Assembly: GCA_910592205.1 (NCBI GenBank)
Contig: CAJVPJ010000010.1
Coordinates: forward strand, 1 to 64,000
Reading direction: 5' to 3'
Origin: Paraglomus occultum
Lineage: Eukaryota > Glomeromycota > Glomeromycetes > Paraglomerales > Paraglomeraceae
DNA length: 64,000 nucleotides
The position numbers and the translations under genes are program-made. The notes under the pieces are model-generated. The model saw only the letters and a program-made list of their open reading frames with translations, had not been told where the DNA came from and did not search any database. Numbering within the stretch: position 1 is the stretch's first letter; every line of letters starts with the position of its first letter. Below, one piece after another: positions 37,601-52,800 of this stretch.

Positions 37601-40600
37601 CAAATTCACTATACGCGTGAAAGAGGTCACTTCGTTGTTGCCGACAAGTTTAGGGGAGCCTCCCGCAGACCAAGCAAGTATAACTGAAGAAAAATTAATT
37701 ATGGTTACCAGTCAAACAGTCAAATTTACCTCTCTTATTGGTGTCTCAGTATTGTCTCTATCGGATACTTTGATTACGCTTGGTTCCACTTCTACGTTAG
37801 GCGAACCCATTTATGGCTCCTTCAAATTGCGAAATATGTCCAGACGTTTGCCTTTGGATTATGTAGTAGAATGCCCCAGTGGTAACATCATTTTTGACCG
37901 TACGCATGGTACGCTCGAAGGGTGGGGTCTTGAAATGGTGCAAATCCCTGCTGGCACGTCAGATGCCGGTGAGGTTGAGGTTCTTTCAGGCGAAATTGAT
38001 ATCGAGGATAAGTCACAAAGAATCATCAGTTTTCGAGTTACACCTTCGAAATATGGTTTGTTTCGAGACATAATTGTAGTTAACAATGAAAATCATACCG
38101 GTCAAACGTTTGAAATTGAAGTTCGACTATTTGTCGACGAAGAACTGCTTCATATAACCAAGAAAGACATTCCTGAAAATAATATAGACGGTTTGATAGT
38201 CGATACTGATTTAAAATTTGCAGACAGCATTAAAGAATCCGAACGATTACCCGCACTTGTATGGAACAACGTATGTGTAGCAGTCATTGACGAGGAATCA
38301 AATGTGGAGAGCAAAGTTGATGTTGTTGAGTCTGGCTCGGAAATTAAAGCTGTAATCCAAAAAAGCTCCTCAGCAGCAACTACCCCGTCGTACGAAGTAT
38401 GCGTAGAAGTTACCAATGCGTCAAGGATGGACACTGTACAAATTCTTCCAAAGAGCAATTTCGATGTAGACATACGCTGGGAATCGTCAGAAGGATCCCA
38501 CTTTATTCAGGCTAAAGCTAATGATATGCGGAATGCCGACGATAACGTATTTCGTAGGTGTGGAACTTCTTTCGAAATGTTTCCAAGTAGCAAGGCTTAC
38601 CTTTACGTAAGTTGTCCATTTCCTACCATGCTCAAGAAATCCGACTCAATTGCACTCAATCAGGGAAAGTTAGTGAACACAGCAGGGCTATTACTATTGT
38701 ATGACAAAGTACGAGATGTCGCTGTCAAAGCCATCGAGTTGCTTACCAATTATTATGTATCAAAGGGTGAACTGAGCACGAAAATGATTGACCTTGGCAA
38801 AATTGGACATTCAAATTCTTGGGCGGATGTTTCATTTCAGTTCACGGTTAAAAATTTGTCAAGTGGGCCTTTGCAGTATCAATTGGATAGTCCTGAATGT
38901 ATAGAGATATTGGAAGAAGATGGCAAAAGCTCGGAACCAATGAGATGGGAAGCTGCATCGAAACATATAATACCGGCTCGTGACGAGAGATTATTTTCGG
39001 CTGTTCTCAAACCTCGACAGATAGACAGCTTTTCGCCTGGAGAACGAACATTTGATGTTAATGTTTTCAATATGTATAATCCGAACAACGTGATGACATT
39101 AAAACTGAAAGCGACATTAACTCTCCTCGAACTACAATTTGATCGACTTGTTCGGGGAGAATTGGTTCTTCCAGCACTTTATCATCCTATACCCAAGCCA
39201 GATGCTCCATGTGATTCTTGGTTTACCATATCCAATACTTCTGACGATGATATACGCTTTGAGATTGGTGTCGAACTTGCACCTGACGTATCACAGTTTG
39301 TAAGAGTTGAAGTTTTGTCAAGGTTTTCGAATTCACCTTTAATAGGTAGCGTATCGGTGAGCGCACATGGTTCAATTGAAGTGCGTGTCAGAGCTTATCC
39401 TATTGAGAATGTTCGTATACCACAACAAGCCGCATATCTTGTGAATCCTGATGGTGTTGGATTTGGTAAGCTTTGGCTTGCGACTAAGAGCGCTGAAGGG
39501 GGCGTTTTGAGAGTATCAAAGAATATTCCTATACGGGGTGTTATAACTGAATCTTCAACCTTTTTTGTACCGGAGAAACGTATTGTTTTCAAGACGGCTT
39601 TATATACTTCGGACAATGATGCTAATGGCGATACAGGTGAATATGATCAACGGCCATCTATGAGTCGTCGCTCGTCTGTACGAAAGTCAAGGGAACTTGT
39701 AGAAAATACAAACGATGAAGGCTCATTACAGCGAGACTCTTTTGTCATATGTAATTTATCAGAAAAGATTCCCTTGCAATTCCGAATAACGGTGGAAGGG
39801 CCTCTTGAAGTTTCAGCTAGCGAAGTAATCAGTATATCGGATGTAGACGAAAATGGATGTGGTGTTGTTGGGGTGGGACAGAAGATGGCTCTGTTTGTAG
39901 AATTAAAGGACTCTGACAGAGTCATTTCTGAAGACATAAAGATATTTATTGAAGATAAGGAATCACTAACAAGCCAGAGACAAACTATTCTTGTTGGCAT
40001 TATATCAGAGAGAAGAGAACGAAGAGCTGCGACAAAGGGAAGAAAGGATGAAGCAACAGAGACACCGACAGTAAAGCAATCTAACAATAAGCATGATACT
40101 GGACAGTCTCGCAATAAAACAAAGCCTCATCTGAAAACATCGTCTGATCTGCCTGTAATAAATTTGCGTGGATGCAAGCGTATTGATGAAACTGTTGGTC
40201 GTTACGAATTGGATCTTGGACAACAAGATCTTGGGTCTCCTACCATAACTAGGAAGATAACGTTGGAGAATACATCAATGAAGGAGATTTCGTATAAGGT
40301 AAAAAGTGTGTCTCCAAGGGACAAGTCTTGGCTTAAGATTAGCCGCACCGAAGATACTCTTGAGGCCTCTACTGATGAGCATCGTCGAGTAGCTCATCAA
40401 CTAACATTAAGCTTCTTTCCGACGGTGAGAAGTACATTCTTAACGTATTTGATAATTGAGAATATGGACAATCCGGCAGATACAAAAACGATAAGAGTCA
40501 TTATGGAGGTAAGAATAGATAACATATTTAAAAAATTACTACAATTTGATTTGTATCTTAAATTTTAATACGCATATAATACTACTCCAGGTAGTTGCTA

Positions 40601-42341
40601 GACAAAATCTTAGGCGTGGAGCGAGCGTCCCAATGGAAAACAACCATGTTTTTGACATATATGTGAATGGAGTTGATCCGGATCAGCCATATATTGAAAT
40701 GTTGAATCTGTTTCACGGTTCAGAGTATTCAGCTCGCAGTATGGTGGTGCATAACAGAGAAACTATACCTCTTGAATTTACTTTTCAGACAAATCTTGAC
40801 TATGATGATGGAACTGAGATGGCATTTTCCACTTCTCGGACGTCGGCTAAGCTATTTAAAACTCTGGTTGTCGACCCAGAAAGCAATGTCCGAGTTTACA
40901 TACGTCTCCGGCCACTTCCTTCTCGTGAAATACAGCAAGCCCTCGATAAGGGTATACCAAGAGATCCTAGTGAAGTAGAAGAGAAGAATATTGAGATCTA
41001 TGTTAATTGCCGACTAGTAAAGGATTATCAGCAAACAGTCAAAGTAAAGGCAGAATGCAGAATGCCTAGTTTGCGAGTCCATTATTCAGACAATGGAGCA
41101 TTAATGGGTAAGCATCGATTGACTTGTGAAATTATAAATTTATTCATTAATTTACGGATGGAATTATTTGTCAACTAGGAAAAATCTCTCGACATAATGA
41201 GGAATGGACAGTAAAGTTTGAACAAGAATATCGTACAATTTCAATTGAGAATTTACTAGATTCACCACTTGATTATGAGATAGTCAACGACACTGTTTAT
41301 TTCGAATTGGATATACCTGATGATGATAAACGAGCTGCTCCACGTTCGAAGCGCTTAGTAAACGTTCGCCCTAACTATAAAGCAATAATCGACAATATCG
41401 AAAGTGTGCGAAGGGTACGTAAATTGGCAAATGGATAACAAGCTTTATCGTAGATATTCTAAAACGTTCTTTCTACAGGAAAAATATATACAAGAAAATG
41501 TGACTGTGTACAACAAGAACAGACCGTCCGAAAATTATTGGATACCCTTGCAGATGAGTTTTGGGCATATATCCAACTTCCAGGTTTGTCAAGTTGAGCA
41601 ATTTTAGTCGTTCTTCGCTTCGCCAGTTCTCCTGTCTAACGACGGGACATCTTTATAAAAGCTCGCATCCGGTTACAGGAATTCATATGCGTATGGTGTT
41701 ATTGAGAACCACATTGTCCAATTTCTCAGCGATTTTAACAGCCACACTGCGCTATTCGCATCATTGGCAGAAGCAGATGATGTAGGTATTTCGGAATGTT
41801 GGATAGCAGCGAGCATACATCATTAGATGAACTGATTGATAAATTCATATAGGGTATCAAATGTAAAATGGTTGACTTGGAGTTCCGCTATTTCTACATT
41901 GTTGATCAGCTTGTTCACTGTTCTACGAATAAAACTGGGGAAAATTGGTTCCAGGTGGCGATACTCTTATTTGGGTAAGAATGACGCGTAATTTGGTTGT
42001 TTGAAAGGTAAACAGGTTTAGATTGTTAATGCCCTTCACGTATGTAGCACTGTCTTGGGCAGTAACATATTCCAGAAGTATGCGCCGGCATATCTAAAGA
42101 AGCCCCAAGATGCAGACGCTGAAGCGCGAATATGGCCACCCTTACTTGCTAAATGGGTAATTACTGTCGTTGACTGTTGTTGGCAATGAATAGATGAATA
42201 AGTATTTCTAACGATACTTGATACTATTAGGTCTCTCCTCTGAACTATTTCGTGTCTTTCTTCCCAATTCGCAATTCGGGCATTGAAACGTTAAGAGAAC
42301 TTCACAGAAGCCTGATAATCGTCGATAAATCGTTGGTTTGA
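31651..42341 (+). CDS. Giant ASH/MSP Ig-like repeat protein (Hydin/ASPM/SPD-2 type), about 3314 aa
   Basis: Nine exons with consistent phases: 31651-32434, 32674-40508, 40591-41107, 41179-41414, 41479-41583, 41662-41781, 41853-41954, 42022-42156, 42231-42341. At least eleven repeats open with the hallmark hydrophobic-D/N-F/L-G and a later conserved Asn before Ser/Thr, as in ASH/MSP beta-sandwich domains. Examples lie near residues 302 (INFDDCVAGG...NRSE), 423 (LDFGDCCAGV...NVSK), 688, 801, 1186, 1292, 1677, 1788, 1964, 2300 and 2774 (LDLGQQDLGS...NTSM). Low-complexity Ser/Thr linkers and a short charged coiled coil near residue 1360 separate them. There is no signal peptide or membrane segment, so it is probably cytosolic or cytoskeletal. 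In animals such repeats occur in Hydin, ASPM, CFAP and Cep192 proteins of cilia and centrosomes. The role here is unknown. The exon 6 boundaries are the least certain. Confidence 0.78.
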
Positions 42342-42766
42342 TATTAAAGATTAATTATTTGTATTATTTATTTACGGCTACCATATTATAATTCGTTATT
42401 AATCAGTTGTCACAAAACAATACCGAATATAACGATGAATAAAACATTGCGATGCAGTCGCTAAGCATTCTAATGGAGTAGATTAGATCTGAATATTGAT
42501 GATTCTAACAAACATAAATTTGGACCTAAAGTATTATATATTTTTTTTACTTTCGAACATTCGCTCAATCATTGAAAAGCTATTCATGACGTTCATACAT
42601 CGATGGTTTTTCGAAACCATGTAACCCATAAGTCATGTAGTCAATAACTTAGCCTACCAAGGCTTACTGTTCTGCTGGGAGCGAAATTTAACTATAACTT
42701 ATATTATTAGCAATCTACGATAAACTGCTACAATTTGTAATGTTACTGTAAATGTGAATATTACTT
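42342..42766. other. Convergent spacer, giant ASH gene to Spc25
   Basis: About 425 nt between two converging stop codons. AT-rich, no coding potential; expected to hold both 3' ends. Confidence 0.6.
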
Positions 42767-43855
42767 CTAGCTTTTATTATGTACTTCTCTGAATGCCTTT
42801 CGCATCTTCTTGATGAATGCGTAGAGATCGCGCGTAATATTAAGTTCGGTCAGCAATGGATTATATATGTCTGACGACAAAGAACATGCCAACACTGTAA
42901 TACGGTAAAATTTGATCTTAGCATCCTTATTGATTAACAATATCTAAGCTCTTTAGATTAACTTAAGTACCTTTGTATTGATATGCGCTGCAATCCAACG
43001 TAAACGAATATTGTCGCGTCGGATCACGATCATTAATACAAGTGAAGATAAATGCTACCACGTCCTCTACATCAGGTGAATCATACAATTAAAGAATGTG
43101 GGGAAAACTTGACACATTAAATCAAATAAATAAGAGTGCAACGTCGGTTCAACCTCTCACTGCTCGTATCTCCATTGCCGATTTCTCTTGATACAGTTTT
43201 AATTCCGGCTCGTTTTTTACTGACTGCTTCTGTAACCACTGCAATCTGGCGTTAGAAGCTATATGCGAGAATACCAGGATTAGACAAGGATGAGCAATAA
43301 TGATGTCCAAACGTATTAGCATAATCACCGTCTCTAGCTTTTCTCACTTCTTCTTCCATGTCAGCAACCTGCTTTTGAATACTCTCTTTTCGATCCATTA
43401 ACAATTGATATTGATTTTGAGATAAAGAAACATCTCGCTTAATTTCATCCATCTCTTCTTGCTCTTTTTTTAACATCTCTTGTAAATTTGATCCTGCTTT
43501 TAAAGCAGATTCGAGCTCACGCATGGTCCTCTGCCGTTCCTCTTATTAGAGTGTGTGTCAATGCGACAAGGATTACAGTATCAACACTGAAACACATAAT
43601 GTCTGTCCTAAACTCACCTTCAAACGCGGGAATTCCATTTATCCATTTTTGCTTTTTTATCTGAAGATTCTTCTTTGCCAAGTTGATACATGCTTCTATC
43701 TTTTCCTTGCACTTATTGTTATCATCTAGAAATTTTTCGTAATCTAGTGTGAGTGGAGCAAGCAAAGGCGGACTTGAATCGTTATCGTCGGTTGGCAAGC
43801 GGGCGACTGGTATTGGGCCAGGTGTGCGATTATAAAAGCGTTGTGGTGTTGACAT
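42767..43855 (-). CDS. SPC25: Kinetochore protein Spc25 (Ndc80 complex)
   Basis: Subunit of the Ndc80 complex, which couples kinetochores to microtubules; Spc24/Spc25 form its inner, centromere-facing end. Exons in coding order: 43855-43618, 43541-43329, 43258-43154, 43066-42971, 42894-42767, giving 259 aa, close to the usual length. The N-terminal half is a long coiled coil (heptads through EQEEMDEIKRDVSLSQNQYQ and further). The C-terminal globular RWD-like domain begins near YQEKSAMEIRAV and continues FIFTCINDRDPTRQYSFTLD and NPLLTELNITRDLYAFIKKM, ending RKAFREVHNKS. The F-x-F-T-x-I-N-x-x-D-P and final R-x-F-R-E patterns are characteristic of Spc25 (family knowledge). The start ATG opens MSTPQRFYNRTPGP. 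Strongly supported. Confidence 0.93.
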
Positions 43856-45105
43856 GGTTTAGGTGTTTGTCTTTGAGAATTGGATGTTTATTTTGAGCGC
43901 GACGCGAATTCTATCTAACCAATAGCATTTGGTCACGTGATATAAGTAACATGGATCTCTGCTACAGTGGATTTTTGGTTATTGTGGAGGACTTTTTTTC
44001 AACTAATTCTATATCGTGTATTTATCATATTACATGATGTACTCTATAGGCTTTTATTTGTGTGCGTTATAGCGTGATGTAAAAGCTTGTTAAAGTGCTC
44101 AATTTTAAGTGTGATGTAGTTTAAAATTAATACCGTAACAGTAATGACAACAATTTGCTAACTACACTACATTCGATAATAAAAGTAAAATTTTATTTTG
44201 TTCAAACAAGAAAACATGTAACCAGATTTACAGCTACAGCATAACAAAATTAAATTTGCTAGTAGAAAAAAAACAAATTTGAGATCAAGTTACAAATTAG
44301 AACATGCTACGGAAGAGAATACTCAGCATAAAATGAGGCAAACTAACTACGATCGCAACAAGAAAACTCAAGTACGTTTTCTGCACCGCAAATTAGCGTT
44401 TTTTGTAACTAATTTTTTCTTAATTCTTTTCGTTCCGTTAAAACAATGCTAATTACAAAAAACGCTCAGTCATAAGAAACTACAATACAAACGTAAAAAT
44501 ACGGTAACTGTTTTAGAAAAAGGCGATATGAGTTTACGAGTACTTTACCCAAATAAAGGCTTGCGGACATGCAAGAAATAGTTGCACATTTTGATTTTTT
44601 GCGCTGATGACAGTACCGAATACCAAGTCTTTAAGCAATATATTAGACAGACTTGAATATGCTCCCCGACTTTTTTTTTTTTAGCCTTATGCTCTGGGTC
44701 GGTGTTCTGTTGAAAGCCAACGTTTGGCATAACTATAAATGCATTTTCAAAAAAAAAAGTTCGCTGCTCATGTTTTTATCCTCCAAACTTAATTTGGTGG
44801 TAATTTCTCCACACATAATAGTAAGGTATTGATCGTTTTGAATCATTCTTGGGGATAAATCCCTGGACTGGAGAATAAGTTTTTTATTTCCATTTTTAGT
44901 TGTTAAATGTATTTAGATGTCGTAGAAAGGAAAACGTTACTTAGTTGCGCCAAGTTTAAGCGTTTCGAACACCATAATCCAAAAGCTCGTTTACGATTCT
45001 TTAACAACAAAAGCGTGACAGGCTAAACAAAATTTTGACTACACTCAGCTGAACGCGATCAAAATTACTATATATGGGTTGGTATAACATCTACAATCAC
45101 ATTTA
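43856..45105. other. Intergenic upstream of Spc25
   Basis: About 1.25 kb, AT-rich, with no supportable gene. It holds the Spc25 promoter and runs up to the left end of a decayed DNA transposon. Confidence 0.5.
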
Positions 45106-45634
45106 CAGTGAACCCTCATAAATGCACCCTCCATAAATGCACACCCTCCATATTCTGCACTGCACGGTTTTTTCGAATCCCATAGGTAAACCTCCCTCTC
45201 TAAATGCGCGCCCGTGACTTTCAGTGATATCAGTAGTGTTACGCTAAAAAATTACAGTACCCACGATTATAGACAAAGACCATATAAAGAAATTTCTGTA
45301 CGTAAAGACCAAATAAAGAAATTTCTGGGCGCGCGATTATAAAACAATCAGTATTACGAGGCTTCAAAAATTTTCTACAACAAGATAATGCTGAGGAATT
45401 GTTCAAACACGTCAAAGCTCTCGACAAATACATTAATATTAATGTAAAAAAGATGACCGCAATGAAACAGACGATGGATCAATTTTTAATAATAAATACC
45501 AATGATATTTTATTATTATTATTTCCTAACTTCACGTGCATCCAATCAAATTCTTACCCTCTCTAAATGCACACCCTCCATAAATGCACGCTTTCCTCCA
45601 TTCCCGAGGGCGTGCATTTATGGAGGGTTCACTG
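45106..45634. mobile_element. Decayed pogo/Tigger-like DNA transposon (internally deleted)
   Basis: A 529-bp unit with terminal inverted repeats starting CAGTGAACCCTC at the left and its complement at the right end. Inside each end the unit CCCTCCATAAATGCAC recurs two or three times in tandem. Flanks read TTA on both sides, consistent with a TTA (or TA) target duplication. The interior retains a plus-strand frame (about 45336-45505) reading SVLRGFKNFLQQDNAEELFK, then KQTMDQFL, resembling the C-terminal tail of pogo/jerky-type transposases. The catalytic domain is absent, so the copy is non-autonomous. The superfamily is inferred from the end sequence and the tail and is moderately certain. 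A Harbinger-type origin is possible given a 3-bp duplication. Confidence 0.75.
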
Positions 45635-45917
45635 TTATCAATATAATAATTCCATATCGTTTATGTAAAAGTTCTTTGCCACATCCGTTTTCGAAATGAT
45701 TGCAGTAAGCGGAATTTTTACGAATTCCCCAACATTGACTTTTGCCAAGAAATCTGAAGTACTTCTATTTTTATTTTAGTACTGATAGAACTTGATTGAC
45801 CACGACCATCTATGGAAAATGCATGCAGATCTCCTCATTTAGATCAAACAGAAAATAAAATCATACAAGTGCTCTAGTAATTAAGGAATATTCTGTGATT
45901 CATCGCACAAATCCCTA

Positions 45918-46551
45918 AAAGTATCGGACCCTCAAACTTTATCAATTACTCGAAATAAATGAGGCCGAAATTTTAATGACTATCAGTCTAACTATTCATA
46001 AATCTACATCCATCATTCTTGAATACGGTGAAGCGACTTTCATCACTCCAACACAATTTTTCCTTAAGACTGCTGGTACACGAGAAAAGTAATTAAGCTC
46101 ATGCAAATTTCTTTTAATATTTTTCGTAGAAGTATTAAGTCCAGTTTTTTCATTGAATGTGTTTTCATTGTTCAGCCGATTTACGATTATTATTCTTAAC
46201 GATTTGTTTTAATGTTCGTTGATGCTCAAAACTCAAAACTTTTGGACGACTACGTCGTGGCCGAGTTACAAGACTGTTTCTTTTTTTGAAAAATTTTAAT
46301 AGTTTCTGACAAGCGTTGTCTTTTACAGCACCGGCTTTGAAAAGGCCAATAATTGACCACGTTCAGCTTTAGTTAATTCAGACATTTTAAGTCAAAGATT
46401 CAAAATTACCAATCAGTCATTTTATGTTTACAAAAACAAAAAAAAAGCTGTAAACAACACGTAAAAATGTGCCGCGTTTTTCACTGCCCACGTATAAAAA
46501 TTTCAGTCTCATTTATGTACAATTTCGAGGTTAGAGGGTCCGATGCTTTTG
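45918..46551. mobile_element. Decayed Tc1/mariner-like DNA transposon
   Basis: About 634 bp bounded by imperfect inverted repeats of some 55 nt. The left end reads AAAGTATCGGACCCTC; the right end, complemented, reads CAAAAGCATCGGACCCTC. Further inside, both continue with matching AAATGAG-x-C-x-GAAATTTT blocks. TA dinucleotides flank both ends (45916-45917 and 46552-46553), as expected for Tc1/mariner insertion. The interior holds a broken, shortened transposase on the minus strand. The copy starts about 280 bp right of the pogo-like element. Confidence 0.85.
45990..46385 (-). pseudogene. Tc1-like transposase remnant
   Basis: Read from an ATG at 46385, the sequence begins MSELTKAERGQL. After a one-base frameshift it continues GLFKAGAVKDNACQKLLKFF, then RNSLVTRPRRSRPK, the N-terminal helix-turn-helix and linker typical of Tc1 transposases. 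A stop follows KSAEQ. Past a deletion it resumes with KNIKRNLHELNYFSRV and WSDESRFTVFKNDG, the block around the first catalytic Asp of Tc1 enzymes. The rest of the catalytic domain is missing. Frameshift, stop and truncation show it is inactive. Confidence 0.85.
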
Positions 46552-47109
46552 TAGATCCGAAAGCAAAATCTGACGCTTAACAATGAAAATAGCACTTTGT
46601 TTCTTTCTTACGCCACCACACCGCACCAAAAATCAAGAATTTCGAAGCACAAAAATTAAGTCGTTGTTGGATTTGTTTGTCATTCATTATTAAGTCGACT
46701 TGATTCATTAGTATTTTTAGCAGATGATTACTTGTATGTTATTCAAAACTTTGAACGATTAATCTCTCGTCTCTATCGAACGCAACTCGAAGTTTATAAC
46801 TTAACTAGTCTATAAAATACAAATTATTGTGAAATGAGGCTCATTCTATTGTATTAATTAGGTATTAGTGGAAATAACCAATGAGTAAAATATCAACGTG
46901 CACGAACAAATGTACAAAAATGGTTTAAAAAGACAGCACGAAGGAAAAGAAAAAAAAGAATCCCATCTATATTTTAAAAACCACCCTGCAGCTTCCGTTT
47001 CAAAATGTCTAACATGCACTCGGGCTGAAACGTCTGCCATCCAAGGTAAACGTTTTTGGAAAGAATACCTATGTGAGTCGTGAAGCTGGCCTGGCTACAA
47101 GGAGAATGA
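46552..47109. other. Spacer, Tc1-like element to GalE
   Basis: About 560 nt with two overlapping short frames on opposite strands (about 60 codons each, 46858-47083) and no family match. Nothing further is supportable. Confidence 0.5.
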
Positions 47110-49874
<2,765 letters not shown>

Positions 49875-52800
49875 ATGGAGTATTCAGATCAGTCGACAAA
49901 TGACGACAATCCATTCCTTCGACCTTCTAATTCGGCCAACACGATCCCTTCACTTTTCAACAACCAATCTCGTGCCACTAGTGTAAGCTCGACAAGCTTT
50001 CCCCTATTCTCTGCGACTGGAAAGAACTATGGCAATCCAGTTTTACATTCTCCAGAAAGTAGTATAAAAAGTGGCATTAGAAACATTATGTCACCTCTTA
50101 GTTCTATAAAGAGGGCGAGAACCTCTGTGGCTGGCGGATTGCAGAGCGCAAGGAAGGTTGGTGTAGCAGCGATCAATTATCACAAACAGATTGACTACAC
50201 ACGCGTATGCGATGAACACAACTCCAGTTCTTTGTCACAAACGAATTTTTATCTAACAGTCTTCTTTGATACAATAATCTCGCGTTTTTCATTAGAAATC
50301 AAGGTATGAGTCTCATACAGCGCCAATATTTGGGGATCGCGTTACGACTACTATTCCGGTGCGGACCCCATTCGGTGCCTCTAGTGACTACTCTCCATCG
50401 GAATCTCCTTTCAGTATGTATAACTTGTATGTATAAATTGACTGATTTTTATTCCAAATCTGTACTAAAGAATGATTGCACTTTTGTTTCCAAACAAATA
50501 GGTTCAATGTTTCGTATCCCGTCTGATTTAGTATCTGATGTGCCACCTTCGACCAAAGAACAATCCGAAGAAATCAAGAAACTTCTTGCTCAACTTAAAG
50601 AAGCTCGGGTTAGCGCCAAAATAATGGAAAGAGAATTGAGATTAAAGCAATCCGATTACGAGAGAAAAATCTCAAGATTGAATGGGCAAAAGGCTGACAT
50701 GATGATAAAATACGAAGAGTTGCATGCAGAAAAATCTGTACGTGTTTGTAAGAGCAGGATGGGTCGTTAGGAGTAATTTGCATACGAAAACGTTCACTAA
50801 TTAGACGTATCTGTGAATTTTGATTATGCCGTTCAATTATAGAGACTAGAGAAGGAATTGGAATCATATAAATCAACAGAAGAGGAGGTTGAAGAGAGAA
50901 ACAATACTTCTCGGGCAAAGATGGAAGAAATGATTGTAAGTATGTCATCTCGTATGCCTCTGAATATTCCTATGACTCGTTCGATTATTCCTCCTTACCG
51001 TCTTTTTTATATAGGAAAAAGCAAACTTAGAGAACCAAGACTTGAGACAACAGCTGCATGAAACGAATACTAAATTATTACGACTTGAAGTTGCTTATAA
51101 TAAACAAGAGACCGACCATCCATTGGAAATGCAGAAGCTTTCGTCCAAGGCATCCAGATGCGAGACTATGCTTGCCGCTGCTAACGATGAGGTAGAATTG
51201 CGCCGTTATGTTACTGCTGAATATTCGAGCTTAGTGTTAATAATTTAATTCATCTAGATTGAAGAACTAAAGAAACTTTTATCTTCACGGCAAGCTTTGT
51301 TGTCCGAAACTCAGCACCGTTTGACAGCTGCTGAACAGAAATTGTCCAACTACAAAGTCAACTCCTTCGAGCTTGACAATGTTGACGTGTATAAAACAAA
51401 AATAAAAGGTGTCAGGCTTTTTCCTTTATGCTAAACTTTATTTATATATGACGTCTCCTGACTCACTCTTTGCAACAATACAGAGCAAAGTTCTCGTCTT
51501 AGATCATTGGAAGAAGCAAATCAGAACCTCAACGGCGAGGTAAAAATGCTCAGGATGGCATCTCCAAGCCTACAAGTGCTAAAAGAAGATCGCGATTCAA
51601 TGCGAGCAGAATTGTACAAGATGAAACCTTTGTATAGGAGTATTGCCGACTTGGAAGCGGAAAATGCGAATTTAAAAAAGGAGAGGCTCGAGTGGGCACA
51701 ATATTTTGACCAGCAAACAGAGGACAAATCGGTCACGCCGTCTGCGCTTTGTAAAGAAGTCGCTGCGCGCCGTATCGCTACAGACGCATTAAAAGAAAGG
51801 ATAAACAATTTAAATGAACATTTAAGGAACAAAGATGTTATCATTTCAGACAAGGAATCTCAAGTAGATATCAAAGCATATATGGATGCGAATTTTCGCT
51901 TCAACAAGTGTTCTTATTTTTTATCTTTCCTTCTCTCCCCATAGATTCTGAATCTATCGGTCAAGTATGATAATTTGGAACGACAATACCAAGTGGCAGT
52001 TAAAACATGGGAAAGACGGAAAGCTTTACTGGAGAAAAATATAGAGACTTATAGAGATTTTATGGTAATCATTTATTATTGAATGATCGGTCGACATGTG
52101 CATGATATGTTTCGTCAGGGATTTTCAATTGACGTATAATACTTGAAACATTAGGCGAGCACTGACGAAGAACAGAAGAAAATAAATGAATCTTACGACA
52201 CGAAGCAATCAGAACGAATTCAAAAGTTGGAGGAAATAATTGAAGAATATCAGAAAACGCTAGATGAAGCTTTATCGAATACTACAAATTCCCAGCAATC
52301 AGATGCGGTTGAAGCAGTTGATGGTGGCACGAATGAGGCGTTAAAATTGCAAGTGGAAATATTACTGAATCGTAACAATGAGCTGGAAGGGAGTAAGTGT
52401 ATATATAGTATATTATGTTGAAAGCGTTTTTTTTTCCTTTGTGATCATCTCTTGCTTACTTGACCAAAAATTCACAAAGTAATCGAGCAATTTAAAGCGA
52501 ACAATGTGCTTCTTGAACGAGAAACGGGAGGACTTAAGGAACAATTGCGAATTCTCGAACGTTCTATTATTCAAATACAAAATACTGAGCATGAAGTTAC
52601 TAGAAAAAACGAAGAATTGGATAAAAGTATGAGGTTGGAGGGATCACTGTCTGTATTATTGACTGCGATCTAATTAAGGTTGTATATTGTTGTAGGCCTC
52701 GATAGGGTTAATGCTGAAAATGCGGCGCTGAGAAAGGAAACCGTGCAGCTTTACAAACAAATATCTGACCTAGAAAGGGCTGTAGGCAGCGGACAATTTA

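Noticed and set aside
39647-40114. 155-codon minus-strand frame inside the giant ASH gene
   Set aside because: Shadow frame opposite a clearly coding exon; Ser/Leu-rich composition typical of antisense frames.
46858-47083. Overlapping 60-codon frames on both strands next to GalE
   Set aside because: Mutually antisense, short, no conserved motif; probably spacer or the 3' flank of GalE.
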